Source: Allochromatium palmeri
GTDB lineage: Bacteria > Pseudomonadota > Gammaproteobacteria > Chromatiales > Chromatiaceae
Length of the DNA stretch: 64,000 bases
Assembly: GCF_009720725.1 (NCBI RefSeq)
Contig: NZ_WNKT01000012.1
Location: 27,312-91,311, forward strand
Direction of reading: 5' to 3'
Shown: positions 7,754 through 26,203 of the stretch, in pieces
Layout: each line of letters begins with the position of its first letter
How positions within the stretch are numbered: the stretch's first letter is position 1
Translations under genes and position numbers: made by a program
The notes under the pieces: model-generated
The model's input: only the letters and a program-made list of their open reading frames with translations
What the model was told of the DNA's origin: nothing
The model's database searches: none

Positions 7754-9223
7754 GTGAATCCCATGCCCGAATACATCGGAGACGTGCCCAATCTGTCCGG
7801 CCAGGAGGCCGAGGTCGCCCAGGTCGTCGCGCGCGGACGCGAGCGCGAACTCTTCATCAAACAGGGCGGAGTCGATTTCGGCGCCATCCGTGCCGCTACG
7901 GCCATTGCGCTGCATCAGCATCAGCCGCTCATCCCCGCCGGTGGCGCGGATCTCCAGACCGCCGCGCTCATCAGCAATCTCCAGTACATGATGGAGAACC
8001 AGCACATCGGCGACAATCACAACGCGCCGACCTTCGTCTGGTGTTACAAGCGCATCGGCGAGTTCGTGCCACAGTTGATTGGCGAGGGCCATTCGCCGCG
8101 CTGCATGCTCGAATACTCCGGCACCCTGCTGCACGGGTTGCGCAAGATGGGCGAGCATCATGTCATCGATGCGCTCAAGACCGTCACCTGCAACCCGGAT
8201 TACAACTGGGCCGTGGAATGGCTCGGCATGCCCTGGGGCCATGCCGTGGCGCCCTCGACTCCGGTGCAGGACTACCGCCTGCATGTGCGCGCCTTCCAGC
8301 ATCACTTCGCGGGCATCTTCGGCTGGGAGGCGTTGGAGCGGGTGCGCGGCTTCTCGCCGTCCGAGATGGCGCTGCCGAACCATCCAGACGTGGCCTATGA
8401 GTTCGTCAAGACGCTGGTCGACTGCGGCTATCAATGGGTGCTGGTTCAGGAGCACACGGTCCAGCAGGTCGCCGATGCCCGCCATCCTGAGCGCCCGCAC
8501 ATCCCGCATCGTCTGGTCTGCACCAACTCCAAGGGCGAGACGGCAAGCATCATCGCCATCATCAAGACCCAGGGGTCTGACACCAAGCTCGTGGCCCAGA
8601 TGCAGCCCTGGTACGAGGCACAGGGGCTGAATCGGGTCGAGCTGGCGGGCCACTCGATTCCGCCGCTGGTGACCCAGATCGCCGATGGCGAGAACGGTGG
8701 GGTCATGATGAACGAGTTTCCGCCCAAGTTCATGGAAGTGGTGCGCGCGTCCAGTCACTCGGCCACGCCAATGATGAACGCCAGCGAGTATCTGGAACAT
8801 CTCTTTGCCAGTGGTGTCGAACTTGCCGATTTGCCCGAAGTCCAGCCGCTCTTCCACGACCGTATCTGGGCGCGGATGCAGCCCGGCGACGGACCCGAGA
8901 AGCTCAATCAGGTGATCGAGGAACTCAAGCGCGAAGATGGGCGCTTCCACATGGAAGGCGGAAGCTGGACCAGTGATCTGTCCTGGGTCAAGGGCTACGA
9001 GAACGTGCTCGGTCCCATGGAGGACGCCAGCTCACGCTTCAATGAGAAGGTCTTGCGTCCCGGCATTGCGACTGACCATCCGTCCTACCGCAATGCGCTC
9101 TTCCATCTGATGTCGTCGCAGACTAGCTGCTATCGGTACTGGGGCCAGGGTCTCTGGACCGACTATGGCCGCGAGATCTGTCGGCGCGTGATCGAGATCG
9201 TCGAGCGGGATTTCGAGGGATGA
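7754..9223 (+). CDS. Glycoside hydrolase family 57 protein (second copy, divergent)
   Basis: 489 residues from GTG 7754, supported by GAGGAA at 7742-7747. The GH57 motif LHQHQPLIP lies near residue 57; GFSPSEMALP carries the likely catalytic Glu and IADGENGG the likely Asp. Apart from these motifs it is quite different from the upstream GH57 protein (for example the insert NQHIGDNHNAP), so the two probably have different substrates or act as partners rather than being a recent duplication. No signal peptide is visible, so a cytoplasmic alpha-glucan (glycogen) substrate is likely. It is co-oriented and essentially contiguous with the first GH57 gene. Confidence 0.85.
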   Translation: MNPMPEYIGDVPNLSGQEAEVAQVVARGRERELFIKQGGVDFGAIRAATAIALHQHQPLIPAGGADLQTAALISNLQYMMENQHIGDNHNAPTFVWCYKRIGEFVPQLIGEGHSPRCMLEYSGTLLHGLRKMGEHHVIDALKTVTCNPDYNWAVEWLGMPWGHAVAPSTPVQDYRLHVRAFQHHFAGIFGWEALERVRGFSPSEMALPNHPDVAYEFVKTLVDCGYQWVLVQEHTVQQVADARHPERPHIPHRLVCTNSKGETASIIAIIKTQGSDTKLVAQMQPWYEAQGLNRVELAGHSIPPLVTQIADGENGGVMMNEFPPKFMEVVRASSHSATPMMNASEYLEHLFASGVELADLPEVQPLFHDRIWARMQPGDGPEKLNQVIEELKREDGRFHMEGGSWTSDLSWVKGYENVLGPMEDASSRFNEKVLRPGIATDHPSYRNALFHLMSSQTSCYRYWGQGLWTDYGREICRRVIEIVERDFEG

Positions 9224-9240
9224 TAGAATTCTGTCCATCG

Positions 9241-9271
9241 AGCCTGTCGCCATGTTGATGGTCGGCAGGCT
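9241..9271 (+). other. Intergenic stem-loop
   Basis: AGCCTG (9241-9246) pairs with CAGGCT (9266-9271), and inside it CCAT (9250-9253) pairs with ATGG (9258-9261). It follows the GH57 stop. No T-run follows, so it may be an RNA processing or stability element rather than a terminator. Confidence 0.35.
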
Positions 9272-9313
9272 GGAGTGCGGATTCGAGCCATAAAAACTCA
9301 ACGGAGAATGTGA

Positions 9314-10387
9314 ATGGGTGTCAAAACATCCTTAAAAAATTTCAACCCGATCCAGTCGGTCAAGGATCGAGTCGCCCGGCTACTAGAGCTCTATAACCCA
9401 AGGGTCTGGCGTGAGCGGGGCATGGGCTGGACCCTGGGTCTGTTCGTCGTCACCTACCTGGTCGTGGTGGTCGTGTTGGGGATGCTCTGGTCGCGCTCAC
9501 CGGAGACCTTCGATGTGCGCGCCAATGCACTGGCAACGGTCGGAGGCGATGAGAGTCGGCTGGTGGCCGGTTCCTACACCGCTGCTACGGCCATCCGCAT
9601 CGGCGATACCCTGCTGAAGAAGCCGGGCGGTTATCTGAGCAACGACCTCTTTCCGCCCGGCGTCTATCTGGACAACATCCCAAATTGGGAATTCGGCGCT
9701 CTGACCGAGCTGCGTGATCTGACCAATTCGCTGCGCAACGAGCTGACGCGCTCGCAATCCCAGTCGGTCGAGGATCGCGACCTCCTGATTGCGCAGCCAC
9801 AGTTCAACTACAACTCCGAATCCTGGATGCTGCCTTCGAGCGAATCCGAATATCGTCGGGGTATCGATGCACTCGAAAGCTATCTGAATCGACTCACGCG
9901 CGGCGAGGCGCATTTCTATGCACGCGCCGACAATCTGGTGCTCTATCTGCAAGTGGTCGAGCGTCGTTTGGGCAGTCTGGCGCACCGCCTGTCTCAGGCC
10001 GTTGGTGATGCAGCCGCAAGCGACATCGCGAGCGAAATGGCCGACGCTCCGGAGGTTCCGAAGGGCAGCGAGGCCCTGGTCCGCACACCCTGGTCGAAGA
10101 TCGATGACGTCTTCTTCGAGGCACGCGGTTATACCTGGGCCTTGCTGCATACCCTTCAGGCGATTTCAATCGACTTCGAGGTCGTGCTCAAGAGCAAGAA
10201 TGCTCAGGTCTCGGTCAACCAGATCGTGCGCAAGCTCCAGGAGACCCAGAGTCCGATCTGGAGTCCGCTGATCCTCAACGGCACCGGCTTTGGCCCCATG
10301 GCTAACCATTCGCTGGTGCTGGCCTCCTACGTCGCGCGCGCCAATGCGGCGATCATCGATCTGCGTCGCTTGCTGGAGCAGGGCTGA
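9314..10387 (+). CDS. DUF2333 family inner-membrane protein
   Basis: 357 residues, ATG at 9314 with GGAG at 9303-9306. A single membrane anchor (LGLFVVTYLVVVVVLGML, ~35-57) follows a short cytoplasmic N-terminus, leaving ~300 residues probably in the periplasm. The blocks SWMLPSSESEYRRGIDALES and YARADNLVLYLQVVERRLGS match my memory of DUF2333, a proteobacterial family of unknown function. It is followed 22 bases later by the ABC exporter operon, which may or may not be functionally linked. No catalytic motif is apparent. Confidence 0.7.
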   Translation: MGVKTSLKNFNPIQSVKDRVARLLELYNPRVWRERGMGWTLGLFVVTYLVVVVVLGMLWSRSPETFDVRANALATVGGDESRLVAGSYTAATAIRIGDTLLKKPGGYLSNDLFPPGVYLDNIPNWEFGALTELRDLTNSLRNELTRSQSQSVEDRDLLIAQPQFNYNSESWMLPSSESEYRRGIDALESYLNRLTRGEAHFYARADNLVLYLQVVERRLGSLAHRLSQAVGDAAASDIASEMADAPEVPKGSEALVRTPWSKIDDVFFEARGYTWALLHTLQAISIDFEVVLKSKNAQVSVNQIVRKLQETQSPIWSPLILNGTGFGPMANHSLVLASYVARANAAIIDLRRLLEQG

Positions 10388-10409
10388 GCCAGGCTGATCG
10401 TCCTGTGAC

Positions 10410-11167
<758 letters not shown>

Positions 11168-11171
<4 letters not shown>

Positions 11172-13525
11172 GCACGCTCAGCCGCAAACTCTGGCGCGAG
11201 ACCTGGGCACTGCGCGGTCAGGTGCTCGCCATCGCGGTCGTCATCGCCGGCGGGGTGTCGACGCTGGTGATGGCGCTGGCGACGCTCGATTCATTGACGC
11301 TGACGCGCGATGCTTTCTACCGAGACTATGGCTTCGCCGATGTTTTCGTTTCGCTCAAGCGGGCGCCCGAGTCGCTGCGTGAGCCGATCGCCGCCATTCC
11401 GGGCGTGCAGCGGGTCGAGACGCGGGTGGTCGCGGCGGTCAATCTGGACATCCCGGACTTTGCCGACCCGGCCACGGGCGTGCTGGTCTCGGTGCCCGCG
11501 CGCGATGGACTCAATCGGCTGCATCTGCTCGCCGGCCGGCTCCCCGAGCCGGAACGCGACGACGAGACCGTAGTCAGCCAGGCCTTTGCCGATGCCCATG
11601 GCTTTCGTCCGGGCGATCATCTCTCCGCCATCATCGACGGTCGTCTCCAGCGGTTGAAGATCGTCGGCATCGCTGTTTCACCCGAGTACATCTATCAGAT
11701 CAAGCCGGGCGATCTTTTTCCCGATTTCGCGCGTCACGGCGTGCTATGGATGAACCGCGAGCCGCTGGCGCGGGCCTATGACATGGATGGCGCCTTCAAT
11801 GATCTGCTGCTCGGGCTCACGCGCGAAGCCCGTCCCAAGGACGTGATCGAGCGTCTGGATGTCTTACTCGAACCCTATGGCGGTCTGGGGGCGATCGAGC
11901 GTTCGGATCAGCTCTCGGATCGTTATCTTGCCGCCGAGCTGCAACAGCTCGCCGGCATGGCGCGGCTCATCCCCGGCGTCTTCCTCGGCGTGGCGGCCTT
12001 TCTGCTCAACGTGGTGCTGGGGCGTCTGATCGGCACCCAGCGCGACCAGATCGCCATCCTCAAGGCATTCGGTTATAGCGCCTGGCAGATCGGCGGGCAC
12101 TATGTGCAATGGGCGCTGGTGATCATCCTGCTCGGACTCATCATCGGTCTGGGTGCCGGGCTGTGGTTCGGGCTGATGATGGCCGAGCTCTATCGCGGCT
12201 TCTTCCATTTTCCCTATCTGGCGTTCAGTCTGCGCCCGCAGGTGATCGCGATTGCAGCACTGGTGACACTGGGCGCCGGACTGGCCGGTACGCTCGCCGC
12301 CGTGCGCCGCGCCGTGCGTCTGCCGCCGGCCGAGGCCATGCGGCCCGAGCCGCCGCCACGCTATCGGCCCACGCTGGTCGAGCGGTTCGGACTCCAGCGC
12401 TTTCTGAGCCAGCCGACACGCATGATCCTGCGTCACATCGAGCGACGTCCGCTCAAATCGCTGCTCTCGATTCTGGGGATCGCGCTGGCCTGTGGCATCC
12501 TCATGGTCGGACGATTTCAGGAGGGCGCTCTGGACTATTTGATCCAGGTTCAATACGGTTTGGCGCAACGCGATGATCTGACGGTGACCTTCAGCGAACC
12601 GACCTCGCGTCGGGTGGTGCTCGAACTGGCCGCGCGCCCTGGCGTCGATTGGGCCGAGCCGATGCGCCAGGTCGCGGTGCGTCTGCGCCACGCCAACGCC
12701 AGCGAGTCGACCGCCATCCAGGGGCTGGATGCGAACAGCCGATTGAGGCGCATTCTCGACGATCAGCTCCAGGTCCAGACGCTCCCCGCTGCGGGACTGG
12801 TGCTGAGCGATCAGCTCGCGCGTCTGCTCTACGTGGGTGTGGGCGACCGGGTCGAGGTCGAGATCCTGGAGGGACGGCGCGAACGGCACCGGGTCGTGGT
12901 CTCGGGACTGGTGCGCGAGTTCACCGGACTCTCCGCCTATATGGACCTGGACGCGCTCAACCGTCTGCTCGGCGAAGGCGAGGCCGTGACCGGGGCGCTG
13001 CTCGCGGTTGCGCCGGGCGCGCGCGCGGCCCTGGTCGCCGAGCTGAAGGCCGCGCCACGGGTGGCCGGCGTGACCGACCGGCTCACCGCCATCCAGAGCT
13101 TCATGGATTCGATGACCGAGATCGTGCTGAGCTTTGCTTTTGTCAGTACGCTTCTGGCCGGCAGCATCGCCTTCGGCGTGGTCTATAACGATGCCCGCAT
13201 CACCCTCACCGAGCGCGCACGCGAGCTGGCGACTTTGCGGGTGCTGGGTTTCAGCCTCGGCGAAATCACGGCCATCCTGCTCGGTGAGCTGGCGCTCCTG
13301 ACCGCGATCGCCATTCCGGTCGGGTTCATCATCGGCTGGGGATTGATCGCGCTCATCGTGCGCGGCATCGAGTCTGAGCTTTATCGCATCCCGCTGATTC
13401 TGGAACCGGGCGTGTTCAGCTTTGCCGCCAGCGTCATCCTCGCCGCGGCGCTGCTCTCCGGCCTGCTGGTGGGGCGTCGTCTGCGCGAACTGGATCTGGT
13501 GGCTGTGCTCAAAACCCAAGAATGA
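11168..13525 (+). CDS. FtsX-like ABC permease (two repeats)
   Basis: 785 residues, GTG start overlapping the ATPase stop. The protein opens with a membrane segment ([17 protein letters not shown]), then an extracytoplasmic domain and a three-helix FtsX block (~260-390). A second copy of the same plan follows ([18 protein letters not shown], another periplasmic domain, helices from ~650 to the end). That two-repeat layout is typical of large MacB-family permeases with 8-10 membrane helices. With the ATPase and adaptor on either side this should be a mechanotransmission or efflux system; lipid, lipoprotein, peptide or drug substrates are all possible. The end overlaps the adaptor start by 4 bp. 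Confidence 0.9.
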
Positions 13526-14730
13526 ACGCCAAAGGGACCGCCATCCGCCGTCATGTCATCCAGGCGTTGAGCGCCCTGGCGCTGCTCGCGCTCCTGGTCT
13601 GGGGCTTTCGGCCGGTGCCGCGTCTGGTCGACGTCGAACCGGTCGTGCGCGGACCGCTGGCCGTGACCCTGGAGGCCGAGGGCCGCACGCGCGTCGTCGA
13701 GCGCTATCGAATCTCAGCACCGGTCGATGGTCAGTTGCGACGATTGGAGCTGGAGGTCGGCGATTCGGTCCAGGCCGGGCAGGTGATCGCCATCCTCGAT
13801 GCCCAGGTCTCGCCGGTGCTGGATCGGCGCAGTCAGGAGCGTGCGGGTGCGCGTCTGGCGAGCGCCGAATCCGAGCTAGCCGCGACCCGTGCCGCCGTCA
13901 CCGCCGCCGAGGCATCGGCGAGTCTGGCGCGGGTCGAACTGGAGCGCATCGAGCGTCTGGCCAAGCCGGGCATGGTTTCGCGTACTCAGCTCGATCAGGC
14001 GCGCGCCGAGTCGCTCGGCCGCGAGGCCGAACTGGACGCCGCGCGTTTCCGCGTCCAGAGCGCCGAGCGCGATCGACTGGCCGCGCAGGCTGAACTGAAG
14101 TACGCCGGCGAGCTGGCGCCAGGTGAGCAGGGACGTCTGGAGCTGACGGCGCCTGTCGATGGCGTGGTGCTCAAGCGCGAATCCGAGAGCGCGCGCGTCG
14201 TGCGCGCCGGCGATGTGATCCTGGAACTCGGCGATCCGGGCGCGCTGGAGATCGAGGTCGATGTGCTTTCAGCCGATGCTGTGCGGCTGGCGGTCGGGAG
14301 GCGGGTCTGGATCGAGCGCTGGGGCGAGCCCACGCCCCTGGAGGGTCGTATCACGCGGATCGAGCCGGTCGCCTTCACCAAGGTCTCGGCGCTCGGGGTC
14401 GAGGAGCAACGGGTCTGGGTCATCGTCGCACTGACCACGCGGCGCGCCGAGTGGGCACGGCTGGGTGACGGCTATCGGGTCAATGCGCGCTTCGTGCTCT
14501 GGGAGGCTGAAGACGTGCTTCAGGTGCCGACCAGCAGTCTGTTCCGGCATGGCGAAGGCTGGGCGCTCTTTTGCGCAGTCGATGAACACGCCCGACTCAC
14601 CCCGGTCGAGCTCGGGCATCGCGGTGCGCTCCAGACCGAGTTGCGAGGCGGCCTGGAAATTGGAACCGCCGTGATTGTCCATCCTGATCGCGAACTGGCT
14701 GATGGAACGCGCGTCCAGATATCCGATTGA
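13522..14730 (+). CDS. HlyD-family periplasmic adaptor (membrane fusion protein)
   Basis: 402 residues starting at ATG 13522 inside the permease stop codon (ATGA overlap). There is an N-terminal membrane anchor (ALSALALLALLVWGF), a lipoyl-like half (SAPVDGQLRRLELEVGDSV), a long Ala/Glu/Arg-rich coiled coil (~90-190), the second lipoyl half (LTAPVDGVVLKRE) and beta-barrel segments. The adaptor would connect the FtsX-type permease to an outer-membrane channel such as TolC, which is not encoded here. The gene order ATPase-permease-adaptor completes a tripartite exporter. It is convergent with the next gene, only 21 bases away. Confidence 0.9.
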   Translation: MNAKGTAIRRHVIQALSALALLALLVWGFRPVPRLVDVEPVVRGPLAVTLEAEGRTRVVERYRISAPVDGQLRRLELEVGDSVQAGQVIAILDAQVSPVLDRRSQERAGARLASAESELAATRAAVTAAEASASLARVELERIERLAKPGMVSRTQLDQARAESLGREAELDAARFRVQSAERDRLAAQAELKYAGELAPGEQGRLELTAPVDGVVLKRESESARVVRAGDVILELGDPGALEIEVDVLSADAVRLAVGRRVWIERWGEPTPLEGRITRIEPVAFTKVSALGVEEQRVWVIVALTTRRAEWARLGDGYRVNARFVLWEAEDVLQVPTSSLFRHGEGWALFCAVDEHARLTPVELGHRGALQTELRGGLEIGTAVIVHPDRELADGTRVQISD

Positions 14731-14751
14731 GTAGCGAGACGTCAAGCCCGC

Positions 14752-18051
<3,300 letters not shown>

Positions 18052-18330
18052 GATATCGGGCTGCCAGATTGAGATGGGCACAGGGCCACTCGATGGGCGG
18101 AGTTCCTGGGCGTTGTCGGAAGGTACGGACCCCGGCACAATGCTAAAGTTTATCCGAGACCTGAGGCTCAACGTATGACAATTGGCTCAAAAGGATAGCA
18201 ATCTCTGGCGCGACTGGTGCAATATCCTCCCCTATATCGAGACGTTCCGGGTCCACGACCCTCGAACCGGAGCGCATAGCCAAAGCCTGGGCGTTCAGAC
18301 GCGCGTCGATGGCACGAACTCTAATTGCGT

Positions 18331-22436
<4,106 letters not shown>

Positions 22437-22440
<4 letters not shown>

Positions 22441-24080
22441 CGACTGAAGGACGTCCGGGACACCGCTCAGAGGGTGCTGGATCGGCGTTTCTGGAGATAC
22501 GCGCGCGTGAGATCGAGCGCGTGGCCGATCTGGCGCGTCCATTCTGGATACTGGCGCTGGCGCTCGCGGGGATGTCGGTTTTATTGGCGGCTCAGTGGGT
22601 GTGGCCCGAGTCGGACTGGGTGCATTGGGGTCTGTTCGGTCTGCTCGCGCTGGCACTGGCGGGGGCCGCACTGGTCTGGCAGCGGCTGCGCGACCGGCTG
22701 TTGCGTCCGCTGGCGCGGCTGGAGCACTCATTGGCCCAGGTCTGTCAGGGCGAGCCTGGCGCCAGCGACAGCCTGAGCGAGACCGGCGTGCTGCGCGGCA
22801 TCGCCCAGGACATCCGCAGTCTCAACGAAGAACTGACCGACCTCTACGACGATATGGACAACCGGGTCGCACGCCAGACACGGCGTCTGGCGCAAAAGAC
22901 CGCCTCGCTCAAGATCCTCTACGACGTGGCCGCCGGCATCCATCAGACCGAAAGCGTCGAGGAATTGCTGTTGCGCTTTCTGCGCGTGCTCAAGGAAATG
23001 ATCAACGCGCGTGCCGCAACCGTGCGGTTGGTGCTGCCGGACGGCACGCGCCGTCTGATCGGTTCGATCGGTCTGAATGATGATCTGGTCCGCGAGTCGG
23101 ACCTGACGCCGGTCGATCTCTGTCTGTGCGGCAATGTGCTCGCTCCCGGCGACATCCTCTGCGACAACGACGCGCGCTACTGCTCGCGCATCTATGGCCG
23201 GCGTATGTTCGCCAGCTCCGAGATCGAGGTGGTGACCGTGCCGCTGGAGCATCGCGACGCGCTGCTCGGCGTCTATACACTCTTCATCGATCGCCCCGGA
23301 CTCCAGGGCCGCGAGGACATTCTGGAACTGCTGTTCACCGTCGGCCACCATCTGGGCGTGGCCATTGCCAAGCAGCGCTCGGATGCCGAGGCACGGCGGC
23401 TCTCGATCGTCGAGGAACGCAATGCGCTGGCGCATGAACTGCACGACTCGCTGGCGCAGACCCTAGCCAGTCTGCGCTTCCAGTGCCGAATGCTGGATGA
23501 CTCGCTGGTCGGTTGTCCGATCCGGCCCGAGGCGCGCAATGATCTGGCGCGTATCCGCAATGGTCTCGACGAGGCCCACACCGAGCTGCGCGAGCTGCTG
23601 TCGAGTTTCCGCGCGCCACTCGACCGGCGCGGGCTGGTGCCGGCGCTGGAAAAACTCACGCAGCGGCTCGGACGCGAGACCGGCGCCCATGTCCTGTTCC
23701 AGAACGATAGCCGGCCTTTCGAGCTGTCAGCCACCGAGGAGTTGCAGTTGCTGCGCATCGCTCAGGAGGCGCTTGCCAACATCCGCAAGCATGCTCAGGC
23801 GCATACGGTGCGGGTGCTGCTGACACGCGAGAGCAGCGGGCGGCATGTGCTGCTGATCGAGGACGATGGGGTCGGCTTCAGCCCGCCGGATGAGCAATCG
23901 CCGCCGGGCGAGCGCATCGGGCTGTCGATCCTGGAGGAGCGCGCGCGACGCATCGGTGCAGAACTGCGTATCGAGAGCGAGCCGGGGGAGGGGACGCGGG
24001 TGGAGATCATCTTTGATGTTGGCCGTCGTCCGGGGCGTCAGACTCAAACGTTGGAGGCGGAGCGATGCGCGTACTCCTGA
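22437..24080 (+). CDS. NarX-type sensor histidine kinase (HisKA_3), without periplasmic sensor
   Basis: 547 residues, GTG start in a 4-bp overlap with the preceding kinase. Two hydrophobic helices (FWILALALAGMSVLLAA and LFGLLALALAGAALVW) are separated by only a few residues, so there is no periplasmic domain and no nitrate-binding P-box. Then come a HAMP-like linker, a coiled coil and a GAF-like module with a Cys cluster at 229, 231, 242 and 249 (CxC-x10-C-x6-C). HisKA_3 (ERNALAHELHDSLAQTLASL) and a HATPase (EDDGVGF, GLSILEERA) follow. The layout resembles NarX/NarQ, whose central module is also Cys-containing. A metal, Fe-S or redox input through these cysteines is inference. The cognate regulator overlaps its 3' end. 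Confidence 0.88.
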
Positions 24081-24757
24081 TCGACGATCATGCGCTGTTT
24101 CGCTTTGGTCTCCAGGAATTGCTGGAGCGGCGCGGGATTGAGGTGGTGGCGGCGGTGGGCGAATCGAGCGCCGGACTGGAGCGGGTGGCCGAGACGCGCC
24201 CGGATGTGGTGTTGCTGGACATGCGGATGCCGGGGCTGAACGGGCTGGAGCTGTTGCGCCAACTGCGCGCGGCGCATCAATCGATGCCGATTGCGATGCT
24301 GACCACCAGTGCTGAGGAGCGCGATGTCATCGATTCGCTCCAGAGCGGGGCGCAGGGCTATTTGCTCAAGGATATGGAGCCGGATGCGCTGATCGCGGCG
24401 CTCGGTGAAATCGTGTTGGGACATACCGTGGTGGCGTCCGAGCTGACGGGGGTGTTGGCGCGGGCGGTGCGCGGTGAGTCCAAGCCGGTGCCTGTGGTGG
24501 GTGGCGGTGCGGCTGATCTGACCCCGCGCGAGCAGGAGATCCTTTGCCATCTCGCCGAAGGGCAGAGTAACAAGACCATCGCGCGCGAGTTGGGGATCTC
24601 GGAGGGGACGGTGAAGCTGCATGTGAAGGCGATTCTGCGCAAACTCGATGTGCATTCGCGGGTCGAGGCGGCGGTGATCGCGGTTGAGCGGGGGCTGTGT
24701 GAGCGTGGCGGCGGTGGTGGCAGCGTCTCGGGTGACGGCGGTCGGGGGGCGCCGTGA
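24065..24757 (+). CDS. NarL/LuxR-family response regulator
   Basis: 230 residues, starting 16 bases inside the upstream kinase gene. The receiver has acidic residues near the N-terminus (LLIDDHALF), the phosphoacceptor Asp in VVLLDMRMPGLNG and a conserved Lys in GYLLKDMEPD. A LuxR-type helix-turn-helix follows (LTPREQEILCHLAEGQSNKT, then ISEGTVKLHV). This is the expected partner of the NarX-type kinase. The last ~20 residues (Gly-rich, ending GDGGRGAP) are unlike NarL tails because the 3' end runs into a long inverted repeat (24722-24827). Targets are unknown. Confidence 0.92.
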   Translation: MRVLLIDDHALFRFGLQELLERRGIEVVAAVGESSAGLERVAETRPDVVLLDMRMPGLNGLELLRQLRAAHQSMPIAMLTTSAEERDVIDSLQSGAQGYLLKDMEPDALIAALGEIVLGHTVVASELTGVLARAVRGESKPVPVVGGGAADLTPREQEILCHLAEGQSNKTIARELGISEGTVKLHVKAILRKLDVHSRVEAAVIAVERGLCERGGGGGSVSGDGGRGAP

Positions 24758-24827
24758 ATACGTCCCTGTAGGCTCGACGACGGCATCCATGCCGTCGACG
24801 CCCCCGACCACCGTCACCCGAGACGCT
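24722..24827. repeat. Long nested inverted repeat overlapping the response-regulator 3' end
   Basis: The 27-base arms (24722-24748 and 24801-24827) match at 26 of 27 positions when one is reverse-complemented; the outer sequence begins AGCGTCTCGGGTGACGG. Inside sits a second perfect palindrome with 9-base arms, CGACGGCAT (24778-24786) and ATGCCGTCG (24789-24797). The left arm is translated as the end of the regulator. No T-run follows. Before the IS inserted, it lay between the convergent regulator and queG. A transcription terminator/insulator or a dispersed palindromic repeat are both possible. Confidence 0.75.
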
Positions 24828-24864
24828 TTGGGCGGTAGGTGGTGGGTGGTTGCGGTGGGCGTTC

Positions 24865-24887
24865 TTAGCGATGCTTGAGTCTGGCTA
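24865..24887 (-). pseudogene. Displaced 3' tail of queG
   Basis: Joining this stretch to the queG side of the IS across a single TA restores an in-frame ending: after ITWAL come Ala-Arg-Leu-Lys-His-Arg and TAA (24867-24865). This is the original queG terminus, now cut off by the insertion. Confidence 0.75.
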
Positions 24888-26203
24888 GTGCAACGCTGTG
24901 AAAGTCCCAATACCTCTTTATGATTCAAGCGGCGAGTGGCTTACCCCGGAATGTCCAGCGAAACGGCTTGGCCAGGGTTGCATTGAAGTGCGTGATGAAC
25001 GCGGTGATCTTTTCATGCAGATTCTCCAGCGAGGTGAAGTGTCCCCGACGCAGGACTTTGCGCGCCAGAATCGAAAACCACATCTCGATCTGATTGAGCC
25101 AGGAGGCGTGTTTGGGCGTGAAGTGGAACACGATGCGATGACTGGGATCGCGCAGGAAACGCTCGCGGGTGGCCATCGACTTGAGGATTCCGGAGTGTCC
25201 TTTTTTGCCGAGGGGGAGATCGAGCCCACAGTGTTCAGCCACCAGGCGCACCAGCGACTCCGAGCAATGGATGTTGAGGTTATCCATGATCAGATGCCAG
25301 GCCGTGTGCGGACCACGCTCGGCCAGCATCGTGGCCAACCAGGTGGCAAAATCCACTTCGGTGCGCGTGGGGCCGAGGTGGTAGGAGACGCGACCGGTCA
25401 CCACATCGAAGGAGGCGATCAGCGTCAGGGTGCCGTGGCGGATGTACTCGTACTCGCGCCGCTCCACCAAACCCGGGCGTACCGGCAACGTGGGCGCGGC
25501 GCGCTCCAGCGCCTGCACGCCGGTCATTTCATCGATACTCCGGGTCTCGATGCCCTGCTTGGCCCGCTCGGGGGCCAGGCGGTAGGTCTCGCAGACATCA
25601 TGACACTTCTCATCGAACTGTTCATCGCGCGGCGTGTTGAGCCAACCACGCACATGATGAGGCTTGATGTCGACCTCACGCAGGAAGCGCCCAACGGAGT
25701 CGGCGGAAATCGACGTCACGATCCCGCGTTCAATGGCTTCGGCGGCCAACTCCGCGTGTGTCCAGCGCACCAGTTCGCGCTCACCGCGACGCGCCGGCTC
25801 ACAGGCCAAGGCGAGGATCGAACAAATTTGCTCCGGCGAAAAGCTCGGCGGTGTGCCGCTGCGCGGGGCATCGCTCAGGCGCTCACGCACCGTCCAATCC
25901 ACCGGCGACTGCAACCACCGCCGACGCCAGCGTTGCACCGTCATCCGCCCCAGTCCCAGGCGCTGGGCCGTCGCGCGGATACTCACACCGGCATCGGCTT
26001 GCAACAGAATACGCGCCCGCTCCACCAGCGACTGCGGTGCCAGCCGTTCGCGCACCAGTGCGTTCAGATCACGCCGCTCTTTCTCCGTCAGATGAATCGC
26101 TTCGGTCATGTTTCAGGGCACCCGTCCGCCTATAAAAGTCACTTTCAAGCCTATGATAACCTTCCAGCCCAGGGGCGGTCTCAGGACTTTAACAGTGTTG
26201 CAC
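24888..26203 (-). mobile_element. IS630-family insertion sequence, complete
   Basis: A 1316-bp element bounded by TA dinucleotides (24886-24887 and 26204-26205), the target duplication expected of IS630. The terminal inverted repeats are GTGCAACGCTGTGAAAGTCC at the left and GTGCAACACTGTTAAAGTCC read inward from the right, 18 of 20 identical. It holds one intact transposase gene. It interrupts the final codons of queG. The preserved termini, target duplication and open reading frame suggest a recent insertion. Confidence 0.88.
24925..26109 (-). CDS. IS630-family transposase
   Basis: 394 residues. An N-terminal helix-turn-helix region ([19 protein letters not shown]) is followed by a DDE catalytic domain: SIDEMTG (first Asp), MDNLNIH (second Asp) and [17 protein letters not shown] (Glu). 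This is the IS630/Tc1-mariner type that inserts at TA. The frame is intact from ATG 26109 and lies within matching terminal repeats, so the enzyme may be active. Confidence 0.95.
   Translation of the reverse strand: MTEAIHLTEKERRDLNALVRERLAPQSLVERARILLQADAGVSIRATAQRLGLGRMTVQRWRRRWLQSPVDWTVRERLSDAPRSGTPPSFSPEQICSILALACEPARRGERELVRWTHAELAAEAIERGIVTSISADSVGRFLREVDIKPHHVRGWLNTPRDEQFDEKCHDVCETYRLAPERAKQGIETRSIDEMTGVQALERAAPTLPVRPGLVERREYEYIRHGTLTLIASFDVVTGRVSYHLGPTRTEVDFATWLATMLAERGPHTAWHLIMDNLNIHCSESLVRLVAEHCGLDLPLGKKGHSGILKSMATRERFLRDPSHRIVFHFTPKHASWLNQIEMWFSILARKVLRRGHFTSLENLHEKITAFITHFNATLAKPFRWTFRGKPLAA

Noticed and set aside
7274..8950. 558-residue open frame on the - strand across the GH57 genes
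   Set aside because: Antisense to two well-supported GH57 genes, no recognisable motif, biased composition.
11864..13519. 551-residue open frame opposite the ABC permease
   Set aside because: Gln/His/Arg/Glu-rich shadow of the FtsX-type permease; no domain.
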